The notes beneath the pieces are model-generated. The model searched no databases. It worked only from the letters and a program-made list of their open reading frames with translations, and was not told the origin of the DNA. A stretch of DNA of 64,000 nucleotides from positions 511,822 to 575,821 of the forward strand of contig RKQB01000001.1 in the NCBI GenBank assembly GCA_003797895.1, given 5' to 3'. Shown here one piece after another: positions 31,975-41,148 of this stretch; the first letter of the stretch is position 1, and every line of letters begins with the position of its first letter. The position numbers and the translations under genes were made by a program. The DNA is from Cyclobacteriaceae bacterium YHN15 (GTDB lineage: Bacteria; Bacteroidota; Bacteroidia; Cytophagales; Cyclobacteriaceae).

Positions 31975-32646
31975 TTACAATAATCCCTCCAAGTGTTTCC
32001 AAACTGTTTCAAAAACAATCAAATGTCCTTCTTCAGTAGGATGGATACCATCTGGTAAATTCAACTCGGGATTACCGGCCACTCCATCCAATAAAAATGG
32101 AATGAGGGCAACATTTTCTTCTTTTGCGACAGAAGGGAATATTTCTTCAAACTCTTTGATATATTCCTGTCCCATATTGGGAGGAATCTGCATTCCTGCC
32201 AATAAGATGGTGGTTTGAGGATATTGTGTCCTCACGGTCTGTATAATGGCTTTGAGGTTTTTCTTTGTTTCAGTCAAAGTGATCCCTCTTAAGCCATCAT
32301 TGGCACCTAGTTCCAAAATGAAAATATCAGGCTCTTCCTCTAGAAACCATTCCAGCCTGCTCAATCCGCTTGCCGTGGTTTCACCGCTAAGACCTGCATT
32401 GATCACCCTGTAATCCAGTCCTAGACTGTCAATCCTTTGGGAAACCAAGCCAACGAAGGAATCTTCCAAATCGATGCCATATCCTGCAGTCAAACTGTTT
32501 CCAAAAAACAGGACAAGCTTTTTGGGAATTTCCATTTGGTCTTTCTGTTCTGCTGGACTTGGGATAGATTTTTCCTGCTTTGGTCCGGAACAGGATATTC
32601 CTATAAGGAAAAATAGGTAAAAAATGCTTTTGAGATTAATATTCAT
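31975..32646 (-). CDS. SGNH/GDSL esterase lipoprotein, TesA-like
   Basis: A 223-residue predicted lipoprotein of the arylesterase/acyl-CoA thioesterase I group. The start at 32646 gives a clean signal peptide ending in a lipobox with C19 (GISC). Block I is FFGNSLTAGYG with nucleophile S51; asparagine replaces the usual aspartate of GDS. Block III is GANDGL, and block V DGIHPTEEGH supplies D199 and H202. It is divergent from a ybbA/ybbP-like ABC transporter, the same arrangement as tesA-ybbAP in E. coli. Whether it acts as thioesterase, lysophospholipase or arylesterase cannot be told. Confidence 0.88.
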   Translation of the reverse strand: MNINLKSIFYLFFLIGISCSGPKQEKSIPSPAEQKDQMEIPKKLVLFFGNSLTAGYGIDLEDSFVGLVSQRIDSLGLDYRVINAGLSGETTASGLSRLEWFLEEEPDIFILELGANDGLRGITLTETKKNLKAIIQTVRTQYPQTTILLAGMQIPPNMGQEYIKEFEEIFPSVAKEENVALIPFLLDGVAGNPELNLPDGIHPTEEGHLIVFETVWKHLEGLL

Positions 32647-32843
32647 TAAGTATTTTACTTTAAGTATATGTACTATTTTCTTATTTAAAGACATAAATAA
32701 ATCATATTTTGCAGTAGCTCTAATATCGGTACAATTATTTTAAAATAAATTGATAAATTCTTATTAGTAATATTTTCAACGAAACAAACCTTTTGTGCGT
32801 TACAAATTGTTTAACTTCAAAGACTTAATCTTATAGGATTTTC

Positions 32844-33521
32844 ATGAGTATATTAAGCGTAAAAAATGTTTCCAAAACCTATCAAAGTGGCAGTAGGAAA
32901 CTGACTGTGTTGGATGAAGTAAACTTTGACATAGAGTCTGGAGAAAGTATTGCTATTGTAGGACCCTCCGGAAGTGGAAAGACCACATTGCTAGGCCTTT
33001 GTGCTGGATTGGACTCTGCATCTTCCGGATCTGTTGTGTTGCATGGAAATGCTTTTGAAAAGTTGAATGAAGACCAAAGAGCCGGGGTAAGAAATCAATA
33101 TGTAGGATTTATATTTCAGAATTTTCAACTACTTCCTACACTGACCGCATTGGAAAATGTAATGGTTCCCCTAGAATTAAAAAAACGAAAAGATGCCAAG
33201 GAAAAGGCTAAGGCACTTTTAGAGAAAGTTGGTCTTGGGGATAGGATTACCCATTATCCAAGCCAGCTTTCAGGAGGTGAGCAGCAAAGGGTATCTATTG
33301 CAAGGGCTTTTGCAAATGAACCAAAAATCCTTTTTGCTGATGAACCAACCGGGAATTTGGACACAGAAACTGGAGTAATGATTGAAGATTTGATTTTTGA
33401 TATGAATAGGGACCAGGGTACAACATTAATTTTAGTAACCCATGACCCTGAATTGGCCAAGCGTACCAACAGAATTATCAATATCAAAGGAGGGAAAATC
33501 CAGGAGGCAACCCATGGCTGA
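32844..33521 (+). CDS. ABC transporter ATP-binding protein, YbbA/LolD type
   Basis: ATPase of a MacB-type ABC system, 225 residues. Walker A is GPSGSGKTT (40-48), the Q-loop lies in FIFQNFQLLPT, the signature is LSGGEQQR, and Walker B is ILFADEPTGNLD with the switch histidine in LVTHD. The divergent tesA-like gene and the downstream FtsX-type permease identify it as YbbA-like. Its last 8 bases overlap the permease start. Substrate unknown; mechanotransmission or lipid-related release is inference from the family. Confidence 0.9.
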   Translation: MSILSVKNVSKTYQSGSRKLTVLDEVNFDIESGESIAIVGPSGSGKTTLLGLCAGLDSASSGSVVLHGNAFEKLNEDQRAGVRNQYVGFIFQNFQLLPTLTALENVMVPLELKKRKDAKEKAKALLEKVGLGDRITHYPSQLSGGEQQRVSIARAFANEPKILFADEPTGNLDTETGVMIEDLIFDMNRDQGTTLILVTHDPELAKRTNRIINIKGGKIQEATHG

Positions 33522-36036
33522 TTTTTCATGGATTTTGAAAATGGCTTTTCGGGATTTCAGGAAAAATTTTTCCCGACTGCTTTTGTTTGTGTCCTCCATG
33601 GTGGTCGGTATAGCTGCCTTAGTGGCTATCAGTTCCTTTGGAGAGAATCTGAAGAAAGACATTGACAGGCAATCCAAAGAATTAGTAGGTGCTGATTTGG
33701 TGTTGGACAAAAATAGCCCATTGGGAGTTCAACCAACAGATACCATTGCTATACAAAAAGCAGATGAAGTCAATTTTGCCAGCATGGTCGCTTTTCCTGC
33801 TTCAGGTGAAAGTAGGTTGACCCAGGTGAGGGCCTTGGAAGGGAATTTTCCTTTTTATGGTATTTTGGAAACAACGCCTGTGGATGCAGAATCTACCTTT
33901 AGGAAAGGGGGTAGAAAAGCACTGGTCGAGAAAATCCTGATGGCTCAGTTCAATGCAGTGGTAGGAGATAGCATAAAAATCGGAGCACTGACATTTGTCA
34001 TCGAAGGAGAATTGCAAAAGGCTCCTGGACAGACCGGAATTACAGCCACAGTGGCTCCAGCCGTTTATATTCCCATGGAATATGTAGAAGCTACTGGGCT
34101 GATCCAATATGGAAGTAGGTTAAAGTACCAAAGATATTATCAGTTTGCCGATGAAATCAATCCAGATGAACTGATTAAAGATTTTGAAGCTGCCTGGGAA
34201 GATGAGAAGATTGACGCTGATACAGTAGATGAAAGCAGGAGAAGGACAGGTAGGTCTTTTGATAACCTTTCCAACTTTTTGAGTTTGGTTGCTTTTATCG
34301 CCTTATTATTGGGTTGCGTTGGCGTAGCGAGCGCTGTAAATGTTTTTGTCAAAGAGAAGCTGCCTTCTGTTGCTGTACTACGTTGTTTGGGAGTTTCTGC
34401 ATGGGCTGCCATGAAGATTTACCTGGTTCAAATCCTGATCATGGGCTTGGCCGGTTCTTTGGTCGGAGCATTTCTTGGATCCTTGTTACAATTTGTCTTA
34501 CCTGTGGTTTTTGAGGATTTTCTTCCAGTCCAAGTAAATGTGGATGTATCTTGGAGCAGTGTGGGATTTGGCGTTTTGACAGGATTATTGGTTTCTGTCA
34601 TGTTTGCCCTATTACCCTTGTTGAAAATAAGAAAAGTGTCTCCTATGGCCACCTTGAGACCCGAGGAGGGAGAGACAAAAATTACAAAGGATCCCTTGAG
34701 ATGGGCAGTGATCGGAGGCATCCTTTTGTTTGTTTTCGGATTTAGTTTTGTTTTGCTAAAGGGTTGGAAAGAAGCTTTGGGTTTTACCGGATTTGTGGTA
34801 TTTGCCTTTTTGATCCTTTGGGCTGTAGCATTGGGAATCATGTGGTTGATCAGAAAGTTTCTGCCGATTTCCCTTCGTTATACAATACGACAATCCTTGG
34901 CCAATTTATACAGGCCAAATAATCAAACTGTAGCCTTAATCGCTACCATTGGTTTGGGAACGGCAATGATCAGTACGCTCTTTTTTGTGCAAAACCAGTT
35001 GTTGGATGAAGCTAAGTTTGCCGATAAGGAAGATCAACCGAATATGTTATTATTTGATATTCAGACTCATCAAGTAGCTTCAGTAGTGGACAAAGTCCGT
35101 TCCAAAGGATTGCCCATTTTACAAGAGGTTCCTATTGTGACCATGGGCCTTGAATCCATCAATGGCTTGACAAAAAAGGCCAATGAGGAGTTGCCTGAGG
35201 AAGAAAGAAAATCCAGATGGCTGTATAACCGGGAGTTCAGAGTGACTTATAGGGACTCCCTGATCAGTTCAGAACGTATGGTGGAGGGAGAGCTCCGAAA
35301 AGTGGTTAATCCAGGTGATTCTGTTTTTGTATCCTTGGACCAAGGATATGCAGAGCGTTCCGGTATCAAAATGGGGGATGAAATTATATTTAATGTGCAG
35401 GGTCGGCCAATCAAAACTTATGTGGGAAGTTTTAGGGAAGTGAAATTCAATCAGGTTTCCACTAACTTTCTGGTGCTGTTTCCCGACAATGTGCTCAACA
35501 ATGCCCCTAAATTTCATGTAGTGATCACCAAAACTAAAAATGACAGGCAAGCAGCAGATATGCAATCTGAAATTGTGCGTGACTTCCCCAATATTTCAGT
35601 GCTCAATTTGGGGGCAATTGTGGAAACACTGGAGGAAATTCTAGGGAAAATCAGTTTTGTTATCCAGTTTATGGCACTCTTCAGTATGGTGACGGGGATT
35701 TTGGTATTGATCAGTTCCTTGATTATCAGCAAGTACCAAAGGATGAGGGAAAGTATTCTTTTGAGAACCCTTGGTGCAGATAGCGGTACGGTTAGGACAA
35801 TCAATGCGCTTGAATATTTCTTTTTGGGTTCTTTGGCATCTCTAAGTGGGATTTTATTGTCAATTCTGGCCACATTCCTATTGAGCAAGTTTGTATTTGA
35901 ATTACCCTTTAGAGGTGCTTATGAAGAAGCTTTGATTGTCTATGTTTCCATTACCTTGCTGACGGTATTATTGGGCTGGCTGAATGGCAGGAAAATTATC
36001 AAGATGGCTCCGATGGAGATATTGAGAGGGAATTAG
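33514..36036 (+). CDS. FtsX-family ABC transporter permease, YbbP type
   Basis: Inner-membrane permease, 840 residues. It has an N-terminal membrane segment, a periplasmic domain, groups of transmembrane segments near residues 255-385 and 410-465, a second large periplasmic region, and a C-terminal FtsX domain (about 720-840). This is the two-FtsX-domain layout of YbbP. The start at 33514 (MADFSWILKM) is preceded by GGAGG at a good distance, a rare Shine-Dalgarno signal here, and overlaps the ATPase gene by 8 bases, so the two are coupled. Confidence 0.9.
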   Translation: MADFSWILKMAFRDFRKNFSRLLLFVSSMVVGIAALVAISSFGENLKKDIDRQSKELVGADLVLDKNSPLGVQPTDTIAIQKADEVNFASMVAFPASGESRLTQVRALEGNFPFYGILETTPVDAESTFRKGGRKALVEKILMAQFNAVVGDSIKIGALTFVIEGELQKAPGQTGITATVAPAVYIPMEYVEATGLIQYGSRLKYQRYYQFADEINPDELIKDFEAAWEDEKIDADTVDESRRRTGRSFDNLSNFLSLVAFIALLLGCVGVASAVNVFVKEKLPSVAVLRCLGVSAWAAMKIYLVQILIMGLAGSLVGAFLGSLLQFVLPVVFEDFLPVQVNVDVSWSSVGFGVLTGLLVSVMFALLPLLKIRKVSPMATLRPEEGETKITKDPLRWAVIGGILLFVFGFSFVLLKGWKEALGFTGFVVFAFLILWAVALGIMWLIRKFLPISLRYTIRQSLANLYRPNNQTVALIATIGLGTAMISTLFFVQNQLLDEAKFADKEDQPNMLLFDIQTHQVASVVDKVRSKGLPILQEVPIVTMGLESINGLTKKANEELPEEERKSRWLYNREFRVTYRDSLISSERMVEGELRKVVNPGDSVFVSLDQGYAERSGIKMGDEIIFNVQGRPIKTYVGSFREVKFNQVSTNFLVLFPDNVLNNAPKFHVVITKTKNDRQAADMQSEIVRDFPNISVLNLGAIVETLEEILGKISFVIQFMALFSMVTGILVLISSLIISKYQRMRESILLRTLGADSGTVRTINALEYFFLGSLASLSGILLSILATFLLSKFVFELPFRGAYEEALIVYVSITLLTVLLGWLNGRKIIKMAPMEILRGN

Positions 36037-36184
36037 TCTATGATCCGGAATTCAGGAATTTTGATGGAGGCCATACCCAATTATTTTTTTGGTCCAATTA
36101 TCTTAACCTTAGGGCAAATAACGGTAAAGTAGAGTTCTGAGAAAAGTTAGCAAGTTGAGAAAAATTAATAAATTTATTTTACCA

Positions 36185-36227
36185 TAAAAACCGCTTAACT
36201 TCCGAATAGAGATTGGCGGTTTTTTTA
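36185..36227 (+). terminator. intrinsic terminator after the ABC permease
   Basis: AAAAACCGC (36186-36194) pairs with GCGGTTTTT (36216-36224) around a 21-base loop and runs into further T residues. It lies about 150 bases past the permease stop. The loop is long, which lowers confidence slightly. Confidence 0.75.
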
Positions 36228-36268
36228 TTTTTTTGAAATGGTCTATTTTCAGACCAAATTAAAGATTT

Positions 36269-39091
36269 ATGTTAAAGAATATACTGACTTCCTTTTTGTT
36301 GGTCCTTTTGGTATTTCCCGGCTATACTCAGAGACGAGGAATCGCACCACAAAAAACCAAAAATCCTTTGACGCATGCTGCTTATGATGAATGGAAAAGT
36401 ATCACTTTCAGAAAACTGACTCCGGATGGGAAACATGTGGCATTTACCCTGAATCCAGAAGATGCAGATGGGATGGTTGTTTTTTATGGTCTTGATAAGA
36501 ATACTCAAAATACGGTAGGAAGGGCTTCAAATATTCAACTAACGGCGGACAGTAAGCATGCTGTCTTTTTGATCAAAACTCAAAAGGATAGTTTGACGCA
36601 CATGAGAAGGCTTAAAAAGAAAAAAGAAGAGATTCCAAAGGATTCTTTGGGGGTTTTTGATTTTACTAACAAAACTACCAGCAAAATAGCCAATATTAAA
36701 TCTTTTAAAATACCAAAGAAAGCAGGAGGTTGGCTCGCCTATCAGGCTGATCCCCTACCTGAAAAAAATGGTAATGGAGGTGAAAAATCAAAGGCAAAAA
36801 AGATTTCTGAAGATAATGGTTATCCCCTGGTTCTGAAAAATCTGAGCAATGGTTCTGAGAATACATTTGACTATGTTAAAGAATATGTTTTTTCGGAAAA
36901 TGGCTCAGGACTTTTGTTTCAGAGCACAGGGAATGAAGAAGATATGAAACCCGGAGTCTATTGGCATGACTTAAATTCAGGATCTACTACTCAAATTTTT
37001 GAAGGACATGCCAAGCATAAATACAAATACCTGAGCATAGATGAGGCCGGAGAGCAAATTGCTTTCATTGCAGACTTGGATACCACCAAAGCATTATTGC
37101 GTGAGCCAAAGTTGTTTTACTGGAAAGTCAATGGCCCTAAGGCTGAAATTATTGCCCATGAAAGAATGGCAGGAGTACCGGATTCCTGGCTGATTTCAGA
37201 TAATTATTATCCGAATTTTTCTAAAAATGGGGGAAAACTGTTTTTTGGAACAAATCCAAAGCCCATTCTCCAGGACACTACCTTACTTCCCGAAGAAATT
37301 GTTAATGTTGAAGTATGGCATTGGCAGGACGACTATATCTATCCTGAACAAAACAGGAGACTTGAGCGGGAAAAAAAGAAAAGCTATCTGGCAGTTATTG
37401 ACCTTGGCTCCAGGACTTTGGTTCAATTGGGAAGCCCTGAAATACCGGATGTAAGAATTGATGACGAAGGGAAAGCCCCAGTAGCTTTGGGCATTGATGA
37501 CAGAGAGTACCGTATGATGAGAACATGGGATATCAGTGCTTACAACGACCTTTATCGTATAAATGTAGGGGATGGAAGTACGCAACTGATCGCCAAAGAA
37601 ATTAAAGGAAATGCAAGGTTATCCCCGGATGCCAATTTTGTGTATTGGTATAGTAGTCCCGATACAGCCTGGTTTACCCATCATTTGGCAACCGGAAAAA
37701 CCATAAAACTAAATCATGGTCTATCGTTTTCTTTCGGGGAAGAGGACGTGGATGTTCCGGATTATCCCTCACCTTATGGTCTTGCCGGTTGGAGTTCAAA
37801 TGAAGAGTTTGTACTGATTTATGATCGATATGATATTTGGAAATTTGATCCAAATGGCGAAAAAGAGGCAGAAAGGTTAACTAAAAACGGGAGAGAAAAC
37901 AGCACTGTCTACCGCTATATAAAACTGGATCAGGAAGAGAGATTTATTGATTTGGATAAAGACCTGTTACTTTCTGTTTTTGATGAAAAAAGCAAGGAGG
38001 CCGGTTATGCCAAATGGCAAGCCAATTTGGCCAACCCGGCAATTCTGGTTAAAACCGGGCATCGGTATAATCTGATTGAAAAAGCCAAAGAGGCAGATTT
38101 GTTACTGTTTACAAGAGAAAACTTTCAGGAATTTCCGGATTTGAGAGTAGCAGATTTGGGTTTTGGGAATTCTAAAAAAGTCAGTCAGGCCAATCCACAG
38201 CAAGGTGATTATCTCTGGGGAACGGCTGAAATCATAAAGTGGAATTCATTGGACAATATTCCGTTAGAAGGGATTTTGTATAAACCCGAGAATTTTGATC
38301 CGAAGAAAAAATATCCTATGGTAGTGGTGTATTATGAAAAGTTTTCAAATACACTTCACCAGCATCACAAACCTGAACCTATCCGCTCTTTAGTTCACAG
38401 GACCATGTATGTGAGCAACGATTACTTGATATTTGTACCGGATGTGGTATATCAGACAGGTTATCCAGGTGAAAGTGCCTTCAATTGTATCATTCCTGGT
38501 GTGAGTTACCTGCTGGAGCAGGGTTTTGTGGACAAAGATAGGGTAGGCATTCAAGGCCATAGTTGGAGTGGTTATCAGACCGCATATATTCTGACCCAGA
38601 CCAGAATGTTCAGGGCTGCAGAAGCCGGTGCCATTGTGGCAAATATGACAAGTGCCTATGGGGGAATCCGTTGGGAAACAGGGCTGGCCCGTATGTTCCA
38701 ATATGAAAAAGCCCAGTCAAGGCTTGGTGTAAGCCTATGGGACAACCCCTTACCGTTTATCGAGAATTCTCCCTTGTTTTTTGCCAATAAAATTGAAACC
38801 CCTTTGCTTTTGATGCACAATGATGCAGATGGAGCCGTGCCTTGGTACCAGGGGATAGAAATGTACCTGGCCATGAGAAGGCTAGATAAACCGACCTGGA
38901 TGCTCAATTACAATGGTGAACCTCATTGGCCAGTGAAGCGGGAAAACAGGATTGATTTCCAAACACGCATGATGCAGTTCTTTGACCATTACCTCAAAGA
39001 TGCACCCATGCCGAGGTGGATGCAAAGAGGTGTGCCTGCAATTGAAAAAGGAATCATTCAGGGATATGAGTTTGTAGAGAATCAGAATTGA
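36269..39091 (+). CDS. secreted S9 family peptidase (prolyl oligopeptidase type)
   Basis: A 940-residue serine peptidase. A signal peptide ends near residue 20 (LLVFPGYTQ). The first two thirds look like a beta-propeller of WD-like repeats. The C-terminal alpha/beta hydrolase domain has nucleophile S765 in GHSWSGYQT, acid D854 in HNDADGAVPW and H886 in GEPHWPV, giving a complete triad. Likely periplasmic degradation of peptides. It is flanked by terminators on both sides, so it is probably monocistronic. Confidence 0.9.
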   Translation: MLKNILTSFLLVLLVFPGYTQRRGIAPQKTKNPLTHAAYDEWKSITFRKLTPDGKHVAFTLNPEDADGMVVFYGLDKNTQNTVGRASNIQLTADSKHAVFLIKTQKDSLTHMRRLKKKKEEIPKDSLGVFDFTNKTTSKIANIKSFKIPKKAGGWLAYQADPLPEKNGNGGEKSKAKKISEDNGYPLVLKNLSNGSENTFDYVKEYVFSENGSGLLFQSTGNEEDMKPGVYWHDLNSGSTTQIFEGHAKHKYKYLSIDEAGEQIAFIADLDTTKALLREPKLFYWKVNGPKAEIIAHERMAGVPDSWLISDNYYPNFSKNGGKLFFGTNPKPILQDTTLLPEEIVNVEVWHWQDDYIYPEQNRRLEREKKKSYLAVIDLGSRTLVQLGSPEIPDVRIDDEGKAPVALGIDDREYRMMRTWDISAYNDLYRINVGDGSTQLIAKEIKGNARLSPDANFVYWYSSPDTAWFTHHLATGKTIKLNHGLSFSFGEEDVDVPDYPSPYGLAGWSSNEEFVLIYDRYDIWKFDPNGEKEAERLTKNGRENSTVYRYIKLDQEERFIDLDKDLLLSVFDEKSKEAGYAKWQANLANPAILVKTGHRYNLIEKAKEADLLLFTRENFQEFPDLRVADLGFGNSKKVSQANPQQGDYLWGTAEIIKWNSLDNIPLEGILYKPENFDPKKKYPMVVVYYEKFSNTLHQHHKPEPIRSLVHRTMYVSNDYLIFVPDVVYQTGYPGESAFNCIIPGVSYLLEQGFVDKDRVGIQGHSWSGYQTAYILTQTRMFRAAEAGAIVANMTSAYGGIRWETGLARMFQYEKAQSRLGVSLWDNPLPFIENSPLFFANKIETPLLLMHNDADGAVPWYQGIEMYLAMRRLDKPTWMLNYNGEPHWPVKRENRIDFQTRMMQFFDHYLKDAPMPRWMQRGVPAIEKGIIQGYEFVENQN

Positions 39092-39157
39092 TGTTTTTGA
39101 AAAAATATAGTTTTAATCTGTTAATAACGTTCTGTAGCACAACTGTCTTACATCTAT

Positions 39158-39198
39158 AAAAAACCGATTGTCAATTCTTATGTCAATCGGTTTTTTTA
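39158..39198 (+). terminator. intrinsic terminator after the S9 peptidase
   Basis: AAAAAACCGATTG (39158-39170) pairs perfectly with CAATCGGTTTTTT (39184-39196), a 13-bp stem ending in T. It lies 67 bases past the peptidase stop. Confidence 0.92.
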
Positions 39199-39244
39199 TT
39201 ATTTGGAAAAAAGGTATTTTCAGCTTTATAACCTCTTCAACCAC

Positions 39245-40837
39245 ATGAAAAAAACTATTTTCCGACTTTTTATAGGTCTTTTGGTTTTCCCTTATTCTGT
39301 GTTTTCCCAAGTAATGCCCTCTCCAGATAGGAAAGAGGGCGAGGGTCCATATGATAAACTCATTATACGTGGGGTAACCCTGGTAGATGGAACCGGTGCA
39401 CCACCTATTGGCCCTGTAGATATCGTGGTAGAAAAAAATAAAATAACAGAAGTAAGGGTAGTGGGTTATCCCGGAATACCCATAAAAGAAGAAAGCAGAC
39501 CCAAAGCAGGCCCCAATGATGAAGTCATGGAATTGGAAGGGCACTATCTACTTCCGGGTTTCATAGATATGCACGGGCATATCGGTGGTTCGGGGCAGGG
39601 GACACCTGCTGAATATGTATTTAAACTTTGGATGGGTCATGGTATTACGACGGTAAAAGATCCCTCGGCCGGTAATGGGTTAGATTGGGTCTTGGAGCAT
39701 AAAAGGAAATCTGCTTCGAATACAATTACAGCCCCCAGGTTGTTGGCGTATACAAGTTTTGGTCAAGGGGCAGGAAAGGCAATTACCAATGCGGCTGAAG
39801 CAAAATCATGGGTGAATGAAAATGCTAAAAAGGGGGCAGATGGCATTAAGTTTTTTGGAGCTAAGCCTGAAGTAATGCAAGCTGCATTGGAAGAAAATAA
39901 AAGAATAGGATTGAGATCTTCCATGCATCACGCTCAAATGGATGTGGCCAGATGGAATGTACTTCACTCGGCAAGAGCGGGCTTAACAACTATGGAACAT
40001 TGGTATGGCTTACCTGAAGCCCTTTTTGAAAACAGAACTATTCAGGACTATCGATTGGATTATAATTACCAAAATGAGCAACATCGTTTTGCTGAAGCAG
40101 GTAAATTGTGGAAACAAGCAGCAGCTCCTTATACCGATCACTGGAATAAGGTCATGCAGGAACTTCTTGATCTTGATTTTACCATTGACCCTACTTTCAA
40201 TATTTATGAAGCCAATAGAGACCTCATGCGGGCCAGAAGGGCAGAATGGCACGAAGAGTACACTTTGCCTTCCTTATGGAGATTTTACAAACCTAGCAGG
40301 GAGTCACATGGTTCTTATTGGTTTGATTGGACTACTGAGGAAGAAATTCAATGGAAAGAGAATTACCGGCTTTGGATGACTTTTATCAATGAATATAAGA
40401 ATAGGGGAGGAAGGGTTACAACAGGGTCTGACTCCGGCTTTATTTACCAATTGTACGGTTTTGCCTATATACGTGAAATGGAATTATTGCGGGAGGCCGG
40501 CTTTCACCCTTTAGAGGTTATCCGCGCTTCTACCATGCATGCCGCAGAAGCTTTGGGTATGGAAAAGGAAATTGGAACGGTTGAAGTAGGAAAATTGGCT
40601 GATTTTGTCATTGTGGAAGAAAATCCGCTCCAAAATCTCAAGGTACTTTATGGGACCGGTGCCATAAGAATAGGGGATGATAATGAACCGATTCGGGTAG
40701 GAGGAGTAAAATATACAGTGAAAGATGGGATTGTTTATGACGCCAAACAACTTCTCATCGATGTGCGTACTATAGTTGATCAGCATAAAGCCAGAGAAGA
40801 ATCCAGAAAATTGAAACAGCCAGGTTTGGATTGGTGA
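39245..40837 (+). CDS. secreted amidohydrolase
   Basis: Metal-dependent hydrolase of the amidohydrolase superfamily, 530 residues. The start is ATG 39245 (MKKTIFRLF), giving a signal peptide that ends near VFSQ; the longer frame would bury it. The metal motif HGH is H110-G111-H112 in GFIDMHGHIGG, and a further conserved histidine is in RSSMHHAQM. The C-terminal beta-strand segment GTVEVGKLADFVIVEENPL is typical of imidazolonepropionase/dipeptidase-like members. Substrate unknown. It follows the S9 peptidase, and both are exported, so a shared role in peptide breakdown is possible. Confidence 0.88.
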   Translation: MKKTIFRLFIGLLVFPYSVFSQVMPSPDRKEGEGPYDKLIIRGVTLVDGTGAPPIGPVDIVVEKNKITEVRVVGYPGIPIKEESRPKAGPNDEVMELEGHYLLPGFIDMHGHIGGSGQGTPAEYVFKLWMGHGITTVKDPSAGNGLDWVLEHKRKSASNTITAPRLLAYTSFGQGAGKAITNAAEAKSWVNENAKKGADGIKFFGAKPEVMQAALEENKRIGLRSSMHHAQMDVARWNVLHSARAGLTTMEHWYGLPEALFENRTIQDYRLDYNYQNEQHRFAEAGKLWKQAAAPYTDHWNKVMQELLDLDFTIDPTFNIYEANRDLMRARRAEWHEEYTLPSLWRFYKPSRESHGSYWFDWTTEEEIQWKENYRLWMTFINEYKNRGGRVTTGSDSGFIYQLYGFAYIREMELLREAGFHPLEVIRASTMHAAEALGMEKEIGTVEVGKLADFVIVEENPLQNLKVLYGTGAIRIGDDNEPIRVGGVKYTVKDGIVYDAKQLLIDVRTIVDQHKAREESRKLKQPGLDW

Positions 40838-40980
40838 AAAGGGTTAGACGCTAGAGACGAGAAGCTGGAAGCGAGAGATTAGATATAAGGGTCAAGAACC
40901 AAGAACCAAGATGAGGTAAGTGAGAGAGGAAAGTTATTCCAAGAGAAAAGTCAGAGGTGAGAAGTAAGGTACAAAGCTTG
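40838..40980. repeat. purine-rich degenerate intergenic repeat tract
   Basis: A low-complexity stretch of near-repeats such as AAGAACCAAGAACCAAG and AGCTGGAAGCGAGAG. It codes for nothing convincing. A closely similar tract (CTCAAGAAACAAGATGAG) follows rpsA near 57121, and a pyrimidine-rich complement (ATCTCACATCTCATATCTC) lies near 48391. It appears to belong to a dispersed intergenic family. Confidence 0.5.
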
Positions 40981-41008
40981 CCCCGTACCGATAGCTATCG
41001 GCACGGGG
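40981..41008. repeat. palindromic intergenic element with CCGATAGCTATCGG core
   Basis: A perfect 14-base palindrome CCGATAGCTATCGG (40988-41001) is flanked by CCCCGT and ACGGGG arms with one A/C mismatch. No T run follows, so it is not a terminator. The remaining gap up to 41148 holds no gene, only A/T-rich sequence with short TTGTAC/GTACAA repeats. Confidence 0.7.
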
Positions 41009-41148
41009 AGACAAGCAACTTGAGACAAGGGAAGTGAAACCCGACTTTAGTCAATAACCATTTATTAATTAAATTTAACTCTGAGTAAATAATCGCTTCA
41101 ATTTCTTGGTACATTGTACTTGGTACTTTGTACAAACTAAATTTAGAC

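Noticed and set aside
33442..33513. Extended start of the ABC permease inside the ATPase gene
   Set aside because: The added residues come from the other frame of the ATPase; ATG 33514 has a Shine-Dalgarno sequence and gives the family N-terminus.
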